Positions 27,293-36,703 of a stretch of 64,000 nucleotides of DNA are shown in pieces (within the stretch, counting starts at the first letter, position 1; the number at the start of each line of letters is the position of its first letter). Both the position numbers and the translations under genes were made by a program. The DNA is from Anaerococcus sp. Marseille-Q7828 (GTDB lineage Bacteria > Bacillota > Clostridia > Tissierellales > Peptoniphilaceae), in assembly GCF_949769285.1 (NCBI RefSeq), contig NZ_OX458331.1, positions 1,736,001 to 1,800,000 on the forward strand. The letters run 5' to 3'. The notes under the pieces are model-generated. The model did no database searches. It was not told the DNA's origin and saw nothing but the letters and a program-made list of their open reading frames with translations.

Positions 27293-28863
27293 TATTCAAT
27301 TGTGATTGTGTAATAATAGACTGGTTGACCACCGTAAACTAATTCTATATCAACTTCTTTAAACTTTTTGCCTAGTTTCTTGCACAAGTCTTTTGCGTTT
27401 CTTTTTTCTATTTCTTCACCATAATATATTGTCACAAGTGAAGAGTCTTGATAATCTTCTAAGGCTTTTTGTAAAGTTTTTTCTACTGATTTTTCCAAGT
27501 CTTTTTCACTTGCCAAAATTTTGCCGTCTAGAATTCCTAGATAATCGTCTTTTTTGATTTCAACTCCTGATACAGAAGTATCTCTAATTGATATAGAAAA
27601 TTCTGCCACATGAACATCTTCAATGGCTTCTTGCATATTAAGAGCATTTTCTTCTATGCTACTATCTTCGTCAAATTCAAGCATAGCAGTAAAGGTCTCA
27701 GGTATTGACCTAGTTTCTATAACAATTGCATTTTTATCTGTTATGTCGCAAGCTTGTTTAGCGCTCATTATTATGTTCTTGTTATTTGGGAAGATAATAA
27801 TATTTTCAGCATTAATCCTATCCAAAGAATTATATATATCCTCTGTGGAAGGATTCATAGTTTGGCCACCAGAAATGATTTCATCTATCCCCATGCTTTC
27901 TAAAATCGCATCGTATCCCTCACCACGGCTAACTGCTATGAAACCATATTTCTTTTGAGGAGCTGATTTTAATTTTTCTTTTCTTTCTTGGTCAGCTTTA
28001 AGGTTAAGAAGCTCAGCTTTTATCACTACACCATCAACTGTAAGCATTTGTAATAAGCCAAAAACATTATCAGTTGTAAGTTTTATTTTTAATATATCAT
28101 CTTCATAAGAAGAATCGCTAACATTTGCCAAAGATTCTACAGATTCCATACAATGTTGGTAAGAATTTTCGTCTATCGCTATTTCAATATTTAATTGATA
28201 TTGTAAATCTTCTTTATCAGCTTTGCTATCCTTAATTTCGTTAATATCAATATCGCTATTTAGGGCAGAAAATGCACCCTTAAGAAGTATTATTAATCCT
28301 TGACCACCAGAATCCACTACTCCAGCTTCTTTTAGTACTGGAAGTTGATTTGGTGTATTATCTAGGGCCTTTTGTCCTTCTGCTATAATCTCATATAGGT
28401 ATTGGTCAAAGGATATGTCATCGCTATAAATTTCAGCTGCCTTATCAGTCATTTTTTGGCTAACTGTCAATATAGTACCTTCAGTAGGTTTCATTACTGC
28501 CTTGTATGCAGTTTGATTAGCTATATCAAAGATTTCCTTGATATCTGCTGTTGTAATCTTATCCTTACCTTTAGTTGCTTTTGATAGACCGCGAACCAAT
28601 TGGGATAAAATTACTCCTGAGTTGCCACGAGCTCCCATAAGAGTTCCTTGAGATAGAGCCTTTGTAATATCTCCTACACTTGCATTTGATAGGCCGTTTA
28701 CCTTATCAACACCTGATCTCATTGTCATGGTCATATTTGTTCCTGTGTCCCCATCTGGTACTGGGAATACATTCAGGTCATTTACTAATTGTTTATTCTC
28801 ATCTAACAATTCATAAGCTCCAATTATCATCTGTTGGAGTTTATTTGCATCAATTTCTCTCAT
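27292..28863 (-). CDS. fakA: DAK2-domain fatty acid kinase FakA (YloV)
   Basis: 523 residues. The N-terminal DhaL/DAK2 ATP-binding domain (about 1-195) has the Mg2+ motif NVFPVPDGDTGTN (D37, D39) and GARGNSGVILSQLVRG; the middle and C-terminal parts match the YloV family, ending QPVYYYTI. FakA phosphorylates fatty acids held by FakB (DegV) proteins for use by PlsX/PlsY in phospholipid synthesis. No FakB gene is in this window. It lies between asp23/yloU and recG, the standard Firmicutes order. Confidence 0.93.
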   Translation of the reverse strand: MREIDANKLQQMIIGAYELLDENKQLVNDLNVFPVPDGDTGTNMTMTMRSGVDKVNGLSNASVGDITKALSQGTLMGARGNSGVILSQLVRGLSKATKGKDKITTADIKEIFDIANQTAYKAVMKPTEGTILTVSQKMTDKAAEIYSDDISFDQYLYEIIAEGQKALDNTPNQLPVLKEAGVVDSGGQGLIILLKGAFSALNSDIDINEIKDSKADKEDLQYQLNIEIAIDENSYQHCMESVESLANVSDSSYEDDILKIKLTTDNVFGLLQMLTVDGVVIKAELLNLKADQERKEKLKSAPQKKYGFIAVSRGEGYDAILESMGIDEIISGGQTMNPSTEDIYNSLDRINAENIIIFPNNKNIIMSAKQACDITDKNAIVIETRSIPETFTAMLEFDEDSSIEENALNMQEAIEDVHVAEFSISIRDTSVSGVEIKKDDYLGILDGKILASEKDLEKSVEKTLQKALEDYQDSSLVTIYYGEEIEKRNAKDLCKKLGKKFKEVDIELVYGGQPVYYYTITIE

Positions 28864-28868
28864 ATTTA

Positions 28869-29222
28869 CTACTCACCAATTCCTTGAACTAATATATTCA
28901 CTTCCTTAACTCTAACATTAAGTGATTTTTCCACCTTGTATTTTACATTATCAATTATGTTTTGGCTAACTACTGCTATTCTAACTCCATATAAGATAAA
29001 TATGGATATATAAATACTTATAGTTCCATCATCATTTTTTTGTATTTGAACACCCTTGCTCATATTATCTAATCTCAAAAGTTCATAGATATCATCTTTA
29101 GCTGAACGGCGTGCAAGGCCAACTACTCCATAAGATTCCATAACTGTTGCTGCAACTATATTTGCAAGCACAGAATCATCTATTGTAACCTTACCATAAT
29201 TATTGACATATTTGATAGCCAT
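28869..29222 (-). CDS. Asp23/Gls24 family protein (YloU-like)
   Basis: 117-residue Asp23/Gls24 protein, start MAIKYVNNYGKVTIDDSVLA, with the family core VVGLARRSAKDDI and VNILVQGIGE at the end. YloU-type members always precede fakA (yloV) as here, five bases away, and likely act with it at the envelope; the molecular role is unknown. It has AAGGAGG upstream and is the first gene of the run to coaD. Confidence 0.9.
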   Translation of the reverse strand: MAIKYVNNYGKVTIDDSVLANIVAATVMESYGVVGLARRSAKDDIYELLRLDNMSKGVQIQKNDDGTISIYISIFILYGVRIAVVSQNIIDNVKYKVEKSLNVRVKEVNILVQGIGE

Positions 29223-29258
29223 GCTACCTCCTTATTTGAACTTATACATTTATTTAAT

Positions 29259-29267
29259 ATTATACCA
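29259..29267 (-). promoter_or_regulatory. yloU-fakA-recG promoter, extended -10
   Basis: On the minus strand TGG-TATAAT (-10 at 29259-29264); the -35 is weak. It lies between the IS element and the yloU-like gene, so the insertion left the promoter in place. Confidence 0.65.
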
Positions 29268-29305
29268 TAATTTTATTTATAAATTTTAAAGCTAATATGA
29301 ATCAG

Positions 29306-29425
29306 AACTACCAGCTTAGCTGGTAGTTTCCACAGCGCCTATAAGGCGCGAATACCGGCACGCCCCTACTGGGGCTCCGAGTATTATCTCCACATGCACC
29401 ACTTTCGCAGCTTCTGCTTAAGCAG
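29306..29425 (-). repeat. Structured right-end region of the IS element (four hairpins)
   Basis: Read on the minus strand after tnpA: a 12-base palindrome CTGCTTAAGCAG (29414-29425); a compound hairpin with arms AATAC/GTATT (29351-29355, 29381-29385), CGG/CCG and GCCCC-TACT-GGGGC (29362-29375); GCGCC-TATAA-GGCGC (29335-29349); and a perfect 10-bp hairpin AACTACCAGC-TTA-GCTGGTAGTT (29306-29328). The region is clearly more GC-rich than the chromosome around it. Confidence 0.7.
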
Positions 29426-29426
29426 T

Positions 29427-29900
29427 TTATTTATTGCTTCTTTTTACTGACTCTCCCGTAAACGGGTCATAGTATTCCTTGATACTTATTTGATCCGCAT
29501 AATAGTCTTCTTTTAGTTGATTTTGTATATATTCTTTTATCATTTTTTCATTGCGACCTACTGTATCAACATAGTAACCTCTACACCAGAAATGTCTATT
29601 ACCATATTTATATTTTAAATTTGCATGGCGATCAAATATTATTAGCGAACTTTTTCCTTTTAGATAGCCCATTATTTCTGATATGCTATATTTGGGTGGT
29701 ACTTCTATCAGCATATGTACATGGTCTATGCATAGTTCTGCTTCTATTATATTTATGCCTTTTCTTTGACACAGTTCTCGTAATATTTGCCCTATGTCTT
29801 TTTTTAGTTTCCCGTATATTTCTTGTCTTCTAAATTTCGGTGCAAATACTATGTGATATTTACATCTCCATTTTGTATGTGATAAACTATTCTTGTCCAT
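29427..29900 (-). CDS. tnpA: IS200/IS605 family transposase TnpA (Y1 HUH)
   Basis: 157-residue single-domain HUH transposase that cuts and joins single-stranded DNA at the hairpin ends. The metal-binding motif is H60-V-H62 (IDHVHMLIEVPP); the nucleophilic Tyr is Y124 in KEYIQNQ, with Q128 four residues on, as in IS608 TnpA. FWCRGYYVDTVG is another family motif. The frame is open 31 codons further upstream, but that part runs through the left-end region; the ATG at 29898-29900 has AAGGAG ahead and starts the known N-terminus. All catalytic residues are intact, so it may be active. Confidence 0.93.
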   Translation of the reverse strand: MDKNSLSHTKWRCKYHIVFAPKFRRQEIYGKLKKDIGQILRELCQRKGINIIEAELCIDHVHMLIEVPPKYSISEIMGYLKGKSSLIIFDRHANLKYKYGNRHFWCRGYYVDTVGRNEKMIKEYIQNQLKEDYYADQISIKEYYDPFTGESVKRSNK

Positions 29901-30060
29901 TAAATTCTCCTTGTTTTTATTGTGCATGTGGTTATCACAATTATATATCAAGCGAGAATTTTTTGGCTTGAAGCTAAAGCTAAATTCCTCCACCTGCAGA
30001 GCAGGTGGTTTTTTGTTTCGCTCACATTCGTTCGCTCAACTCACTTAAGTGAACAACAAC

Positions 30061-30091
30061 AAAAAAAATCGCCAAATGAATGGCGACTTTT
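30061..30091 (-). terminator. Terminator after nifJ
   Basis: On the minus strand TCGCCA-TTCATT-TGGCGA (30069-30086) followed by eight T. It lies directly at the edge of the IS element. Confidence 0.8.
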
Positions 30092-30106
30092 TCTTAATAT
30101 TTATTC

Positions 30107-33100
30107 TTATTTTCCAGCAAGTCTTTTGTATGTCTCGTATCTTTCTTTAGCAGCTTTTTCTGCTTCAGCATACAATTCATCAGCGCTTTCTGGGAATGAT
30201 CTCTTAAGTGATGAGTATCTTACTTCACCTTGAATAAATTCTTGGAAGGACTCAGATGGTTCTTTAGAATCTAATTGGAATGGATTCTTACCTTCGTCAG
30301 CTAGACGTGGGTCGAATCTCCATAAGTGCCAGTAACCAGCTTCTACAGCTTGTTTTTCTCTGTATTGTGATTTGCCCATACCCATTCTGATACCGTGGTT
30401 GATACATGGAGCATAGCAAATGATTAGAGATGGTCCATCATAGCTTTCAGCTTCTTTGATAGCCTTTAATGTTTGGTTTTGGTTAGCACCCATAGCAACT
30501 TGAGCTACATAGATATAACCATAAGTTGTCATCATTAGACCAAGGTCTTTTTTACGTACTTTCTTACCAGAAGCGGCAAATTGTGCTACTGCTGATAATG
30601 GTGTTGATTTAGATGATTGTCCACCTGTATTTGAGTAAACTTCTGTATCAAATACTAGGATGTTGATGTTTTCACCACTTGCTAATACGTGGTCAACTCC
30701 ACCAAATCCGATATCGTAGCTCCATCCGTCACCACCAAAGATCCACATAGATTTTTTAATCATGTAGTCTTTTAGGTTTAGAATCTTATTAACTAGGTCA
30801 GATGCTTCTTCACCTTCAACTTTTTCATCTTGAAGTGTTAATATCTTAGCTGTTGCTTCTTTAGATTTTGCAACATCATCTTTTCCTTCAACCCACATCT
30901 TGAATGCTTCGTTAAATGGAGATTCAATACCTAGGTCTAGGAATTTGTTCATGTAGCTTTCTAGTAGGTGAGCATTTGATTCTGCTGCAAGTTTCATACC
31001 ATAACCGTATTCAGCTGCATCTTCAAATAGTGAGTTACCCCAAGCTGGACCCTTACCTGTTTCAAGGTTTTTGGTGTAAGACATAGCTGGTGCACTTGCT
31101 CCCCAGATTGATGAACATCCTGTAGCATTTGCAATGTACATTCTATCACCAAATAGTTGAGTAACTAGTTTAGCATATGGTGTTTCACCACAACCTGCAC
31201 ATGCGCCAGAGAATTCTAGTAATGGTTGTTTGAATTGGCTACCTTTAAGTGTCATATCATCCATTACATCTTCTTTATATCCAACTTCTTCGTGAGCGTA
31301 TGTCCAGTTGTCTTTTTGGTTTTCTACTTGTTCTTCGAATGGTTTCATTAGAAGAGCTTTTTGTGGAGCTGGACAGATATCAGCACAGTTACCACAACCT
31401 GTACAGTCTAGTGGAGATACTTGAATTCTAAATTCATATTCATCCATGCCCTTACCAATAGCTTTCTTTGTTTCAAAGCCTTCTGGTGCATTTGCTTTTT
31501 CGTCAGCTGTTACTAAGAATGGTCTGATTACAGCGTGTGGACAAACAAATGAACATTGGTTACATTGGATACAGTTATCTATTTGCCATTCTGGTACATT
31601 TAGAGCTATACCACGTTTTTCGTGTGCTGTTGTACCTGATGGGAATTCACCATTTTCAAGGTCTAGGTCTGTAAATGCAGAAACTGGGATTTGATCTTCT
31701 TTTTGTTCAATCATTGGTCTTAAAATGTTTTTAACAAATTCAGACATTTCTACTTCTTCTTTTTCAGGATCTACTGCATTTGCCCAGCTTTCTGGAACTT
31801 CTACTTTGTGAGCTGCATTTAGTCCTGCATCAACAGCTGCATAGTTCATGTTAACTATGTCATCACCCTTGTGACCATAAGATTTAACTATAGAGTCTTT
31901 TAGGTATCCAACTGCTTCTTCAATTGGAAGAACTTTTGATAGGTTGAAGAATGCTGATTGCATGATCATGTTTGTTCTTGAACCTAGTCCAATTTCTTGA
32001 GCAATGTGGCTTGCGTCGATGATGTAGAAATCAATGTTGTGTTCTACAATATATTTTTTGATTGATGCTGGTAAGTGTTGGTCAAGTTCTTCTTCACTCC
32101 ATACGCAGTTAAGTAGGAATGTACCACCATCTTTAAGTCCAGCTAAAAGATCATATTGGTGAACATATGCTTGTTTTGAACAAGAAATGAAATCAGCTTC
32201 ATCAAGTAGGTATGTTGATCTGATTGGATCTTTACCAAATCTTAAGTGAGATACTGTTAGACCACCTGATTTTTTAGAGTCATAGTCAAAGTATCCTTGT
32301 GCATACATTGGTGTGTTATCGCCGATGATTTTGATAGCTTGTTTGTTAGCACCAACAGTACCGTCTGAACCGAATCCCCAGAATTTACATCTTGTTGTTC
32401 CTTCTTGACGTACTTTGAAATCATCTCTTTCTAGAGATGTGTTTGTAACATCATCTGTGATTGCCAATGTGAAATGATCTTTAGTATTTTCGCTTCTTAG
32501 GTTATCAAATACTGCTTTAACATCAGCAGGAATTGTATCTTTACCAGCAAGACCATAAACACCACCATAAACTTCTGGAGCGTCTTCCACACCGTAGAAT
32601 ACTGATTTAACATCTAGGTATAGTGGTTGGCCTTCTGCACCTTTTTCTTTTGTTCTATCAAGAACAGCGATTTTCTTAACTGTATTTGGAATAGCTTTTA
32701 GTAAGTGTTCTTTTGAGAATGGTCTGTATAGGTGAACTTCTACTAAACCTACTTTGTATCCGTCTTCTAGTAATACATCGATTGTTTCTCTAGCTGCTTG
32801 GTTGAATGAACCCATTGCTACGATTACTTGTTCTGCATCATCAGCACCATAGTAGTTGAATAGTCCATAGTTTGTTCCAAGTAAGTCGTTTACTTGATTC
32901 ATGTATTCTTCTACAATGCCAATAATTTCTTCGTATGCATGGTTAGAAGCAACTGTTCTTTGGAAGAATGTATTCTTTTCAGCTGTACCCATGTGTTTTG
33001 GTCTTTCTGGGTTAAGTGAATTGTTTTTGAATGCATCAACAGCATCAAAGTCTACAAATTCTTTTAATGTATCGTAGTCCCAAACTTCGATTTTTGATAC

Positions 33101-33643
33101 TTCATGGCTTGTTCTAAATCCATCAAAGAAGTTAATAAATGGTAATCTACCTTTGATAGCAGCTGCATGAGCTACTGGAGATAAGTCCATTACTTCTTGA
33201 ACAGAGTTTGAGCAAAGCATTGCACAGCCTGTTTGTCTAGCTGCCATAACGTCAGAGTGGTCACCATATATAGAAAGAGCGTGTGTTGCTATAGTTCTAG
33301 CTGCAACGTGGAATACACCTGGTAATCTTTCTCCAGCAATTTTGTACATATTTGGGATCATTAGTAATAATCCTTGGCTGGCTGTATATGTAGTAGTTAG
33401 TGCTCCAGCTGCAAGTGAACCGTGTACTGCTGCAGCAGCGCCTGCTTCAGATTGCATCTCTTTTACGATTACTTCTCTATCGAAAACATTCTTACGGCCA
33501 TTAGCAGACCATACGTCTACTGATTCTGGCATTGGTGAAGATGGAGTGATTGGGTAAATTGTTGCAACATCAGTAAATGCATATGATACGTGAGCTGCAG
33601 CGGTGTTACCATCCATAGTCTTCATCGCTCTATTAATTGTCAT
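30107..33643 (-). CDS. nifJ: Pyruvate:ferredoxin (flavodoxin) oxidoreductase
   Basis: Oxidises pyruvate to acetyl-CoA and CO2, reducing ferredoxin: the main pyruvate outlet of anaerobes. One chain of 1178 residues holding all PFOR domains: pyruvate-binding domain I (GNTAAAHVSYAFTDVATIYPITPSSPMPE), domain II-III, two ferredoxin-type 4Fe-4S sites (C691/694/697/701 and C747/750/753/757), and the thiamin diphosphate domain (ACAGCGETPY, ATGCSSIWG, and GGDGWSYDIGFGG). AGGAGG precedes the ATG and the gene has a near-consensus promoter, fitting high expression. It needs three Fe-S clusters, which matters for the iron control suggested at ldh. Confidence 0.97.
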   Translation of the reverse strand: MTINRAMKTMDGNTAAAHVSYAFTDVATIYPITPSSPMPESVDVWSANGRKNVFDREVIVKEMQSEAGAAAAVHGSLAAGALTTTYTASQGLLLMIPNMYKIAGERLPGVFHVAARTIATHALSIYGDHSDVMAARQTGCAMLCSNSVQEVMDLSPVAHAAAIKGRLPFINFFDGFRTSHEVSKIEVWDYDTLKEFVDFDAVDAFKNNSLNPERPKHMGTAEKNTFFQRTVASNHAYEEIIGIVEEYMNQVNDLLGTNYGLFNYYGADDAEQVIVAMGSFNQAARETIDVLLEDGYKVGLVEVHLYRPFSKEHLLKAIPNTVKKIAVLDRTKEKGAEGQPLYLDVKSVFYGVEDAPEVYGGVYGLAGKDTIPADVKAVFDNLRSENTKDHFTLAITDDVTNTSLERDDFKVRQEGTTRCKFWGFGSDGTVGANKQAIKIIGDNTPMYAQGYFDYDSKKSGGLTVSHLRFGKDPIRSTYLLDEADFISCSKQAYVHQYDLLAGLKDGGTFLLNCVWSEEELDQHLPASIKKYIVEHNIDFYIIDASHIAQEIGLGSRTNMIMQSAFFNLSKVLPIEEAVGYLKDSIVKSYGHKGDDIVNMNYAAVDAGLNAAHKVEVPESWANAVDPEKEEVEMSEFVKNILRPMIEQKEDQIPVSAFTDLDLENGEFPSGTTAHEKRGIALNVPEWQIDNCIQCNQCSFVCPHAVIRPFLVTADEKANAPEGFETKKAIGKGMDEYEFRIQVSPLDCTGCGNCADICPAPQKALLMKPFEEQVENQKDNWTYAHEEVGYKEDVMDDMTLKGSQFKQPLLEFSGACAGCGETPYAKLVTQLFGDRMYIANATGCSSIWGASAPAMSYTKNLETGKGPAWGNSLFEDAAEYGYGMKLAAESNAHLLESYMNKFLDLGIESPFNEAFKMWVEGKDDVAKSKEATAKILTLQDEKVEGEEASDLVNKILNLKDYMIKKSMWIFGGDGWSYDIGFGGVDHVLASGENINILVFDTEVYSNTGGQSSKSTPLSAVAQFAASGKKVRKKDLGLMMTTYGYIYVAQVAMGANQNQTLKAIKEAESYDGPSLIICYAPCINHGIRMGMGKSQYREKQAVEAGYWHLWRFDPRLADEGKNPFQLDSKEPSESFQEFIQGEVRYSSLKRSFPESADELYAEAEKAAKERYETYKRLAGK

Positions 33644-33691
33644 TAAGACCTCCTAAAAATAATATAAGCTATTATCGTTAACACTACTTTA

Positions 33692-33720
33692 AGTATAATG
33701 ATATTTATCTCAAATGTCAA
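33692..33720 (-). promoter_or_regulatory. nifJ promoter
   Basis: On the minus strand TTGACA (33715-33720), exactly 17 bases, then TATACT (33692-33697): the best sigma-A promoter in the window. The leader is about 42 bases with AGGAGG near its end. Confidence 0.88.
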
Positions 33721-33765
33721 CAGTTTATCAAAAACAAGAATTTACATTTCTTAGAAATAAGCTTC

Positions 33766-33797
33766 AAAAAAGCGACAATTTAGACCAAATCGTCGCT
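33766..33797 (-). terminator. Terminator after hprK
   Basis: On the minus strand an 11-bp stem (AGCGACGATTT / AAATTGTCGCT, one G-U pair; arms 33787-33797 and 33771-33781) that includes the hprK stop region, followed by six T. Confidence 0.85.
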
Positions 33798-34826
33798 CTC
33801 ATCAACTAATTCTTTGTGAAATATATTATTTGTCATAGCCCTTGCTGCATTGTATCCAAAATTTTTCTCTCTTTGGTTCATACAAGCAACCTCTACAATC
33901 ATGGCAAGGTTCCTACCTGCTCTAACAGGAACAACTAGGTGTGGAATTTTGACATCTAACATTTTTATATAATTTTCGTCAAGACCCAACCTATCATACT
34001 CATAGTCTTCTTTCCACTGTTCTAGTTCTATGACTAGTTCAATTTGGGTAACTTTTTTTACAGAACCTGTACCATACAAGCGCCTCACATTTACAATGCC
34101 AAGTCCACGAATTTCCATATAATGGCGGATATTATCAGGTGCTGAACCCATAAGCTTATTATCTGTCGCTACTATATCAACCATATCATCAGCAACAAGC
34201 CTGTGGCCCCTATTTATCAAATCAAGGGCTGTTTCTGACTTACCAACTGACGATTTGCCCATTATAAGTACTCCAATACCAAATACTTCCAGAAGCTCCC
34301 CATGGACATTGCTTCTTGGAGATAATTGGTACTCTAGCTCATCTGACAAATCAGAAATCAATTTGGTAGTTTTAGCTGGAGATCTTAAGACTGTCTTGTC
34401 ATAATAATCAGCCAAATCCAAGATGTCTGGATGAATGTCTGCATTATAGGAAAAAATGCAAGCAGGTATTTTATAAGATAAAATCCCCCTAAATCTCTCA
34501 TATTGGAGCTTGCTATCAAGACTGGTTAGGTAGGTATATTCTACAGAACCAATTATTTGAAGCCTCTTATATGGAAACTCTACAAGATATCCTGTTAATT
34601 GCAGACCAGGTCTATTTACATCAGCACTTGATAGGGATATATCATAGTAATCAGAAGACTGGTGGACAATTTCAAGGCCCAAGCTTTCTACAATGCTGTG
34701 AAGTTTGACACTTCGCTCTTCGTTGGCATTTATAAGTTCTTTTACTATGACTTTGCTATCATCGAACTCTTCTGCCACTTTGTCAAAACTACTGTTGGTG
34801 TATTCATTTAAATTATTATCTGTCAA
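33780..34826 (-). CDS. hprK: HPr kinase/phosphorylase
   Basis: Phosphorylates or dephosphorylates Ser46 of HPr to control sugar uptake and catabolite repression. 348 residues, slightly long because of an acidic N-terminal extension of about 30. Catalytic His is H175 in VHGELLEVFG, the P-loop is G190-KSSVGKS (to S197), D213/D214 follow, and EIRGLGIVNVRRLYG is the family signature. The start codon is TTG with AGGAG five bases ahead; the only nearby ATG hits a stop. It follows uvrC by 14 bases. Confidence 0.95.
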   Translation of the reverse strand: MTDNNLNEYTNSSFDKVAEEFDDSKVIVKELINANEERSVKLHSIVESLGLEIVHQSSDYYDISLSSADVNRPGLQLTGYLVEFPYKRLQIIGSVEYTYLTSLDSKLQYERFRGILSYKIPACIFSYNADIHPDILDLADYYDKTVLRSPAKTTKLISDLSDELEYQLSPRSNVHGELLEVFGIGVLIMGKSSVGKSETALDLINRGHRLVADDMVDIVATDNKLMGSAPDNIRHYMEIRGLGIVNVRRLYGTGSVKKVTQIELVIELEQWKEDYEYDRLGLDENYIKMLDVKIPHLVVPVRAGRNLAMIVEVACMNQREKNFGYNAARAMTNNIFHKELVDESDDLV

Positions 34827-34840
34827 AACATCTCCTATTA

Positions 34841-36703
34841 CTAACCTTTTAGCCTAAAATATTTGTAAATTTCCAAGGCTTGAGTCTTTCCAACTAAAGG
34901 AACTTCCATAAGTTCTTCTACACTAGCTTTTTTGATATTGGATATGGATTTGAAGTGCTTATATAAATTTGCTCGAGTCTTTTCTCCAACACCTTTTATA
35001 TTATCAAGCTCGCTTTTTTTCATAGTGTTTTGCATAAGTTTCCTATGGTAGTTTATAGCAAAACGGTGAGCTTCTTCTTGGATTTCATAAATCAACTTAT
35101 AAACAGGATCACACCTATTTATATAAATCTCCTTACCCTCATAGATTATAGCACGAGTTGTATGCTTGTCGTCTTTTACAAGACCTGCAATGTTAATACT
35201 AAGTCCATACTTTTCTAATATTTCCTTTGCAGCAGAAACTTGACCCTTGCCCCCATCCATCAAAATCAGATCTGGCATCTTTCCAAATCCTGTGTTGGTG
35301 TTGTCATTTTCAATTTCTTTTAGGCCGTTTTTGAGGCGTCTATCAATTACTTCCCTAAGTGAACCATAGTCATCTGGGCCTTCTATAGTTTTTATCTTAA
35401 ACTTCCTGTATTCTTTCGGATTGGCTATGCCATCTTCAAAAACAACCATAGATCCTACAGATTGGACTCCAGAAGTATTTGATATATCATAAGCTTCTAT
35501 CCTATAGATATCATCTATAGCAAGGATTTCTTTAAGCTGCTTTAGGCCAGCAGATTTCTTTCTTTCCTTTTTTTCTATGCGCTTTTCATATTTGATACGC
35601 ATATCGTTAGCATTATTCAAAGCCATATTTAGCAAATCTTTTTTCTTACCAAGTTTTGGCTTGTGTATATATACTTTTCTTCCCTTTTTTTGATTCAAAA
35701 ATTCATTGATAGTTGGCAAATCATTTGGTTCTACTTCTATAAGGATTTCTTTTGGTACATACATTATATCAAGGTAAAATTGTTTCAAAAATGATGAATA
35801 AATTTCATCATCATTTTCCTTGTAATCATTTTTGATTATAAAGTGTTGCCTATCGACAATTTTTCCCTTTCTCATCAAGAACACTTGCATTACTATGGCT
35901 GCAGTACCCTTGCTCATAGCAATTATATCCATATCTTCGGCTGACTGGTCTGTTACATTTTGCCTTTCAGATATTACAGATAAGGCTCTGTAATAGTCCC
36001 TGTACATACTTGCCATTTCAAAATTTAGCTTTGAACTTTCTTCATTCATCCTAGCTAAAACCCAATCAGCAATCTTAGATGATTTATTTTCCAAAAATGA
36101 CCTAACATCAGTAATTGCATCCATGTATCTAGTTTCATCTTCATTTTTGATACAGGGAGCATTACACTTTTTGATAAAGTAATTTAAGCATGGTCTTGGC
36201 AAGGTCTGACCCTTATCAAAGTCTAGGTTGCATGTCCTAAATGGGTAATACAAGTGAAATAAGTCTATGGCATCATTTACTGCATAGGCGTCTGGATATG
36301 GTCCGAAATATAGGGCCTTGTCATTGTATATCTGCCTTACCTTTTGTATCCTCGGGAATTTCTCATTGGTAATTTTGATATATGGATATTGCTTATCATC
36401 CCTAAGGACAATGTTGTATTTTGGCCTATTTTTCTTTATTAAGTTTGACTCTAAAACAAGAGCCTCCACTTCATTTTCCACTATGATATATTCAAAATGG
36501 TCAATATGGGAGACCATGGCAAGGACCTTGGCCCCCTTGTTTTTATTATTATCAAAGTATTGGCGAACTCTTTTTTTAAGCGATATGGCTTTACCTACAT
36601 AGATGATTTCATCATCCTTATCCCTCATTATATAGACGCCAGGTAGGTCTGGAAGTTCTTTTAACTTGTCCTTAACTTGTTTGTTTGTCAAATTTCTTTG
36701 CAA
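34841..36703 (-). CDS. uvrC: Excinuclease ABC subunit C
   Basis: Makes both incisions around DNA lesions in nucleotide excision repair. 620 residues. GIY-YIG domain at about 15-95 (PGVYIMRDKDDEIIYVGKA), a Cys-rich segment (RTCNLDFDKG...CLNYFIKKCNAPC), a UvrB-binding helix (about 200-235), the RNase H-like endonuclease core (EAYDISNTSGVQSVGSMVVFEDG), and C-terminal helix-hairpin-helix motifs (LDNIKGVGEKTRANLYKHF). Overlaps the pepP gene by 16 bases. Confidence 0.97.
   Translation of the reverse strand: MQRNLTNKQVKDKLKELPDLPGVYIMRDKDDEIIYVGKAISLKKRVRQYFDNNKNKGAKVLAMVSHIDHFEYIIVENEVEALVLESNLIKKNRPKYNIVLRDDKQYPYIKITNEKFPRIQKVRQIYNDKALYFGPYPDAYAVNDAIDLFHLYYPFRTCNLDFDKGQTLPRPCLNYFIKKCNAPCIKNEDETRYMDAITDVRSFLENKSSKIADWVLARMNEESSKLNFEMASMYRDYYRALSVISERQNVTDQSAEDMDIIAMSKGTAAIVMQVFLMRKGKIVDRQHFIIKNDYKENDDEIYSSFLKQFYLDIMYVPKEILIEVEPNDLPTINEFLNQKKGRKVYIHKPKLGKKKDLLNMALNNANDMRIKYEKRIEKKERKKSAGLKQLKEILAIDDIYRIEAYDISNTSGVQSVGSMVVFEDGIANPKEYRKFKIKTIEGPDDYGSLREVIDRRLKNGLKEIENDNTNTGFGKMPDLILMDGGKGQVSAAKEILEKYGLSINIAGLVKDDKHTTRAIIYEGKEIYINRCDPVYKLIYEIQEEAHRFAINYHRKLMQNTMKKSELDNIKGVGEKTRANLYKHFKSISNIKKASVEELMEVPLVGKTQALEIYKYFRLKG

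Larger units (their letters stand above)
29300..30056 (-). mobile_element. IS200/IS605-type insertion sequence (TnpA only)
   Basis: A Y1-transposase gene flanked by hairpin-rich ends and no inverted terminal repeats, as expected for IS200-type single-strand transposons. Upstream of tnpA lies a perfect hairpin (CCACCTGC-AGA-GCAGGTGG, 29990-30008) followed by six T on the plus strand, and a direct repeat TTCGCTCA (30017-30024, 30031-30038). Downstream are several hairpins (29306-29425). No TnpB gene is present. The exact ends and target site cannot be fixed from one copy; the limits given are approximate. Confidence 0.75.
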
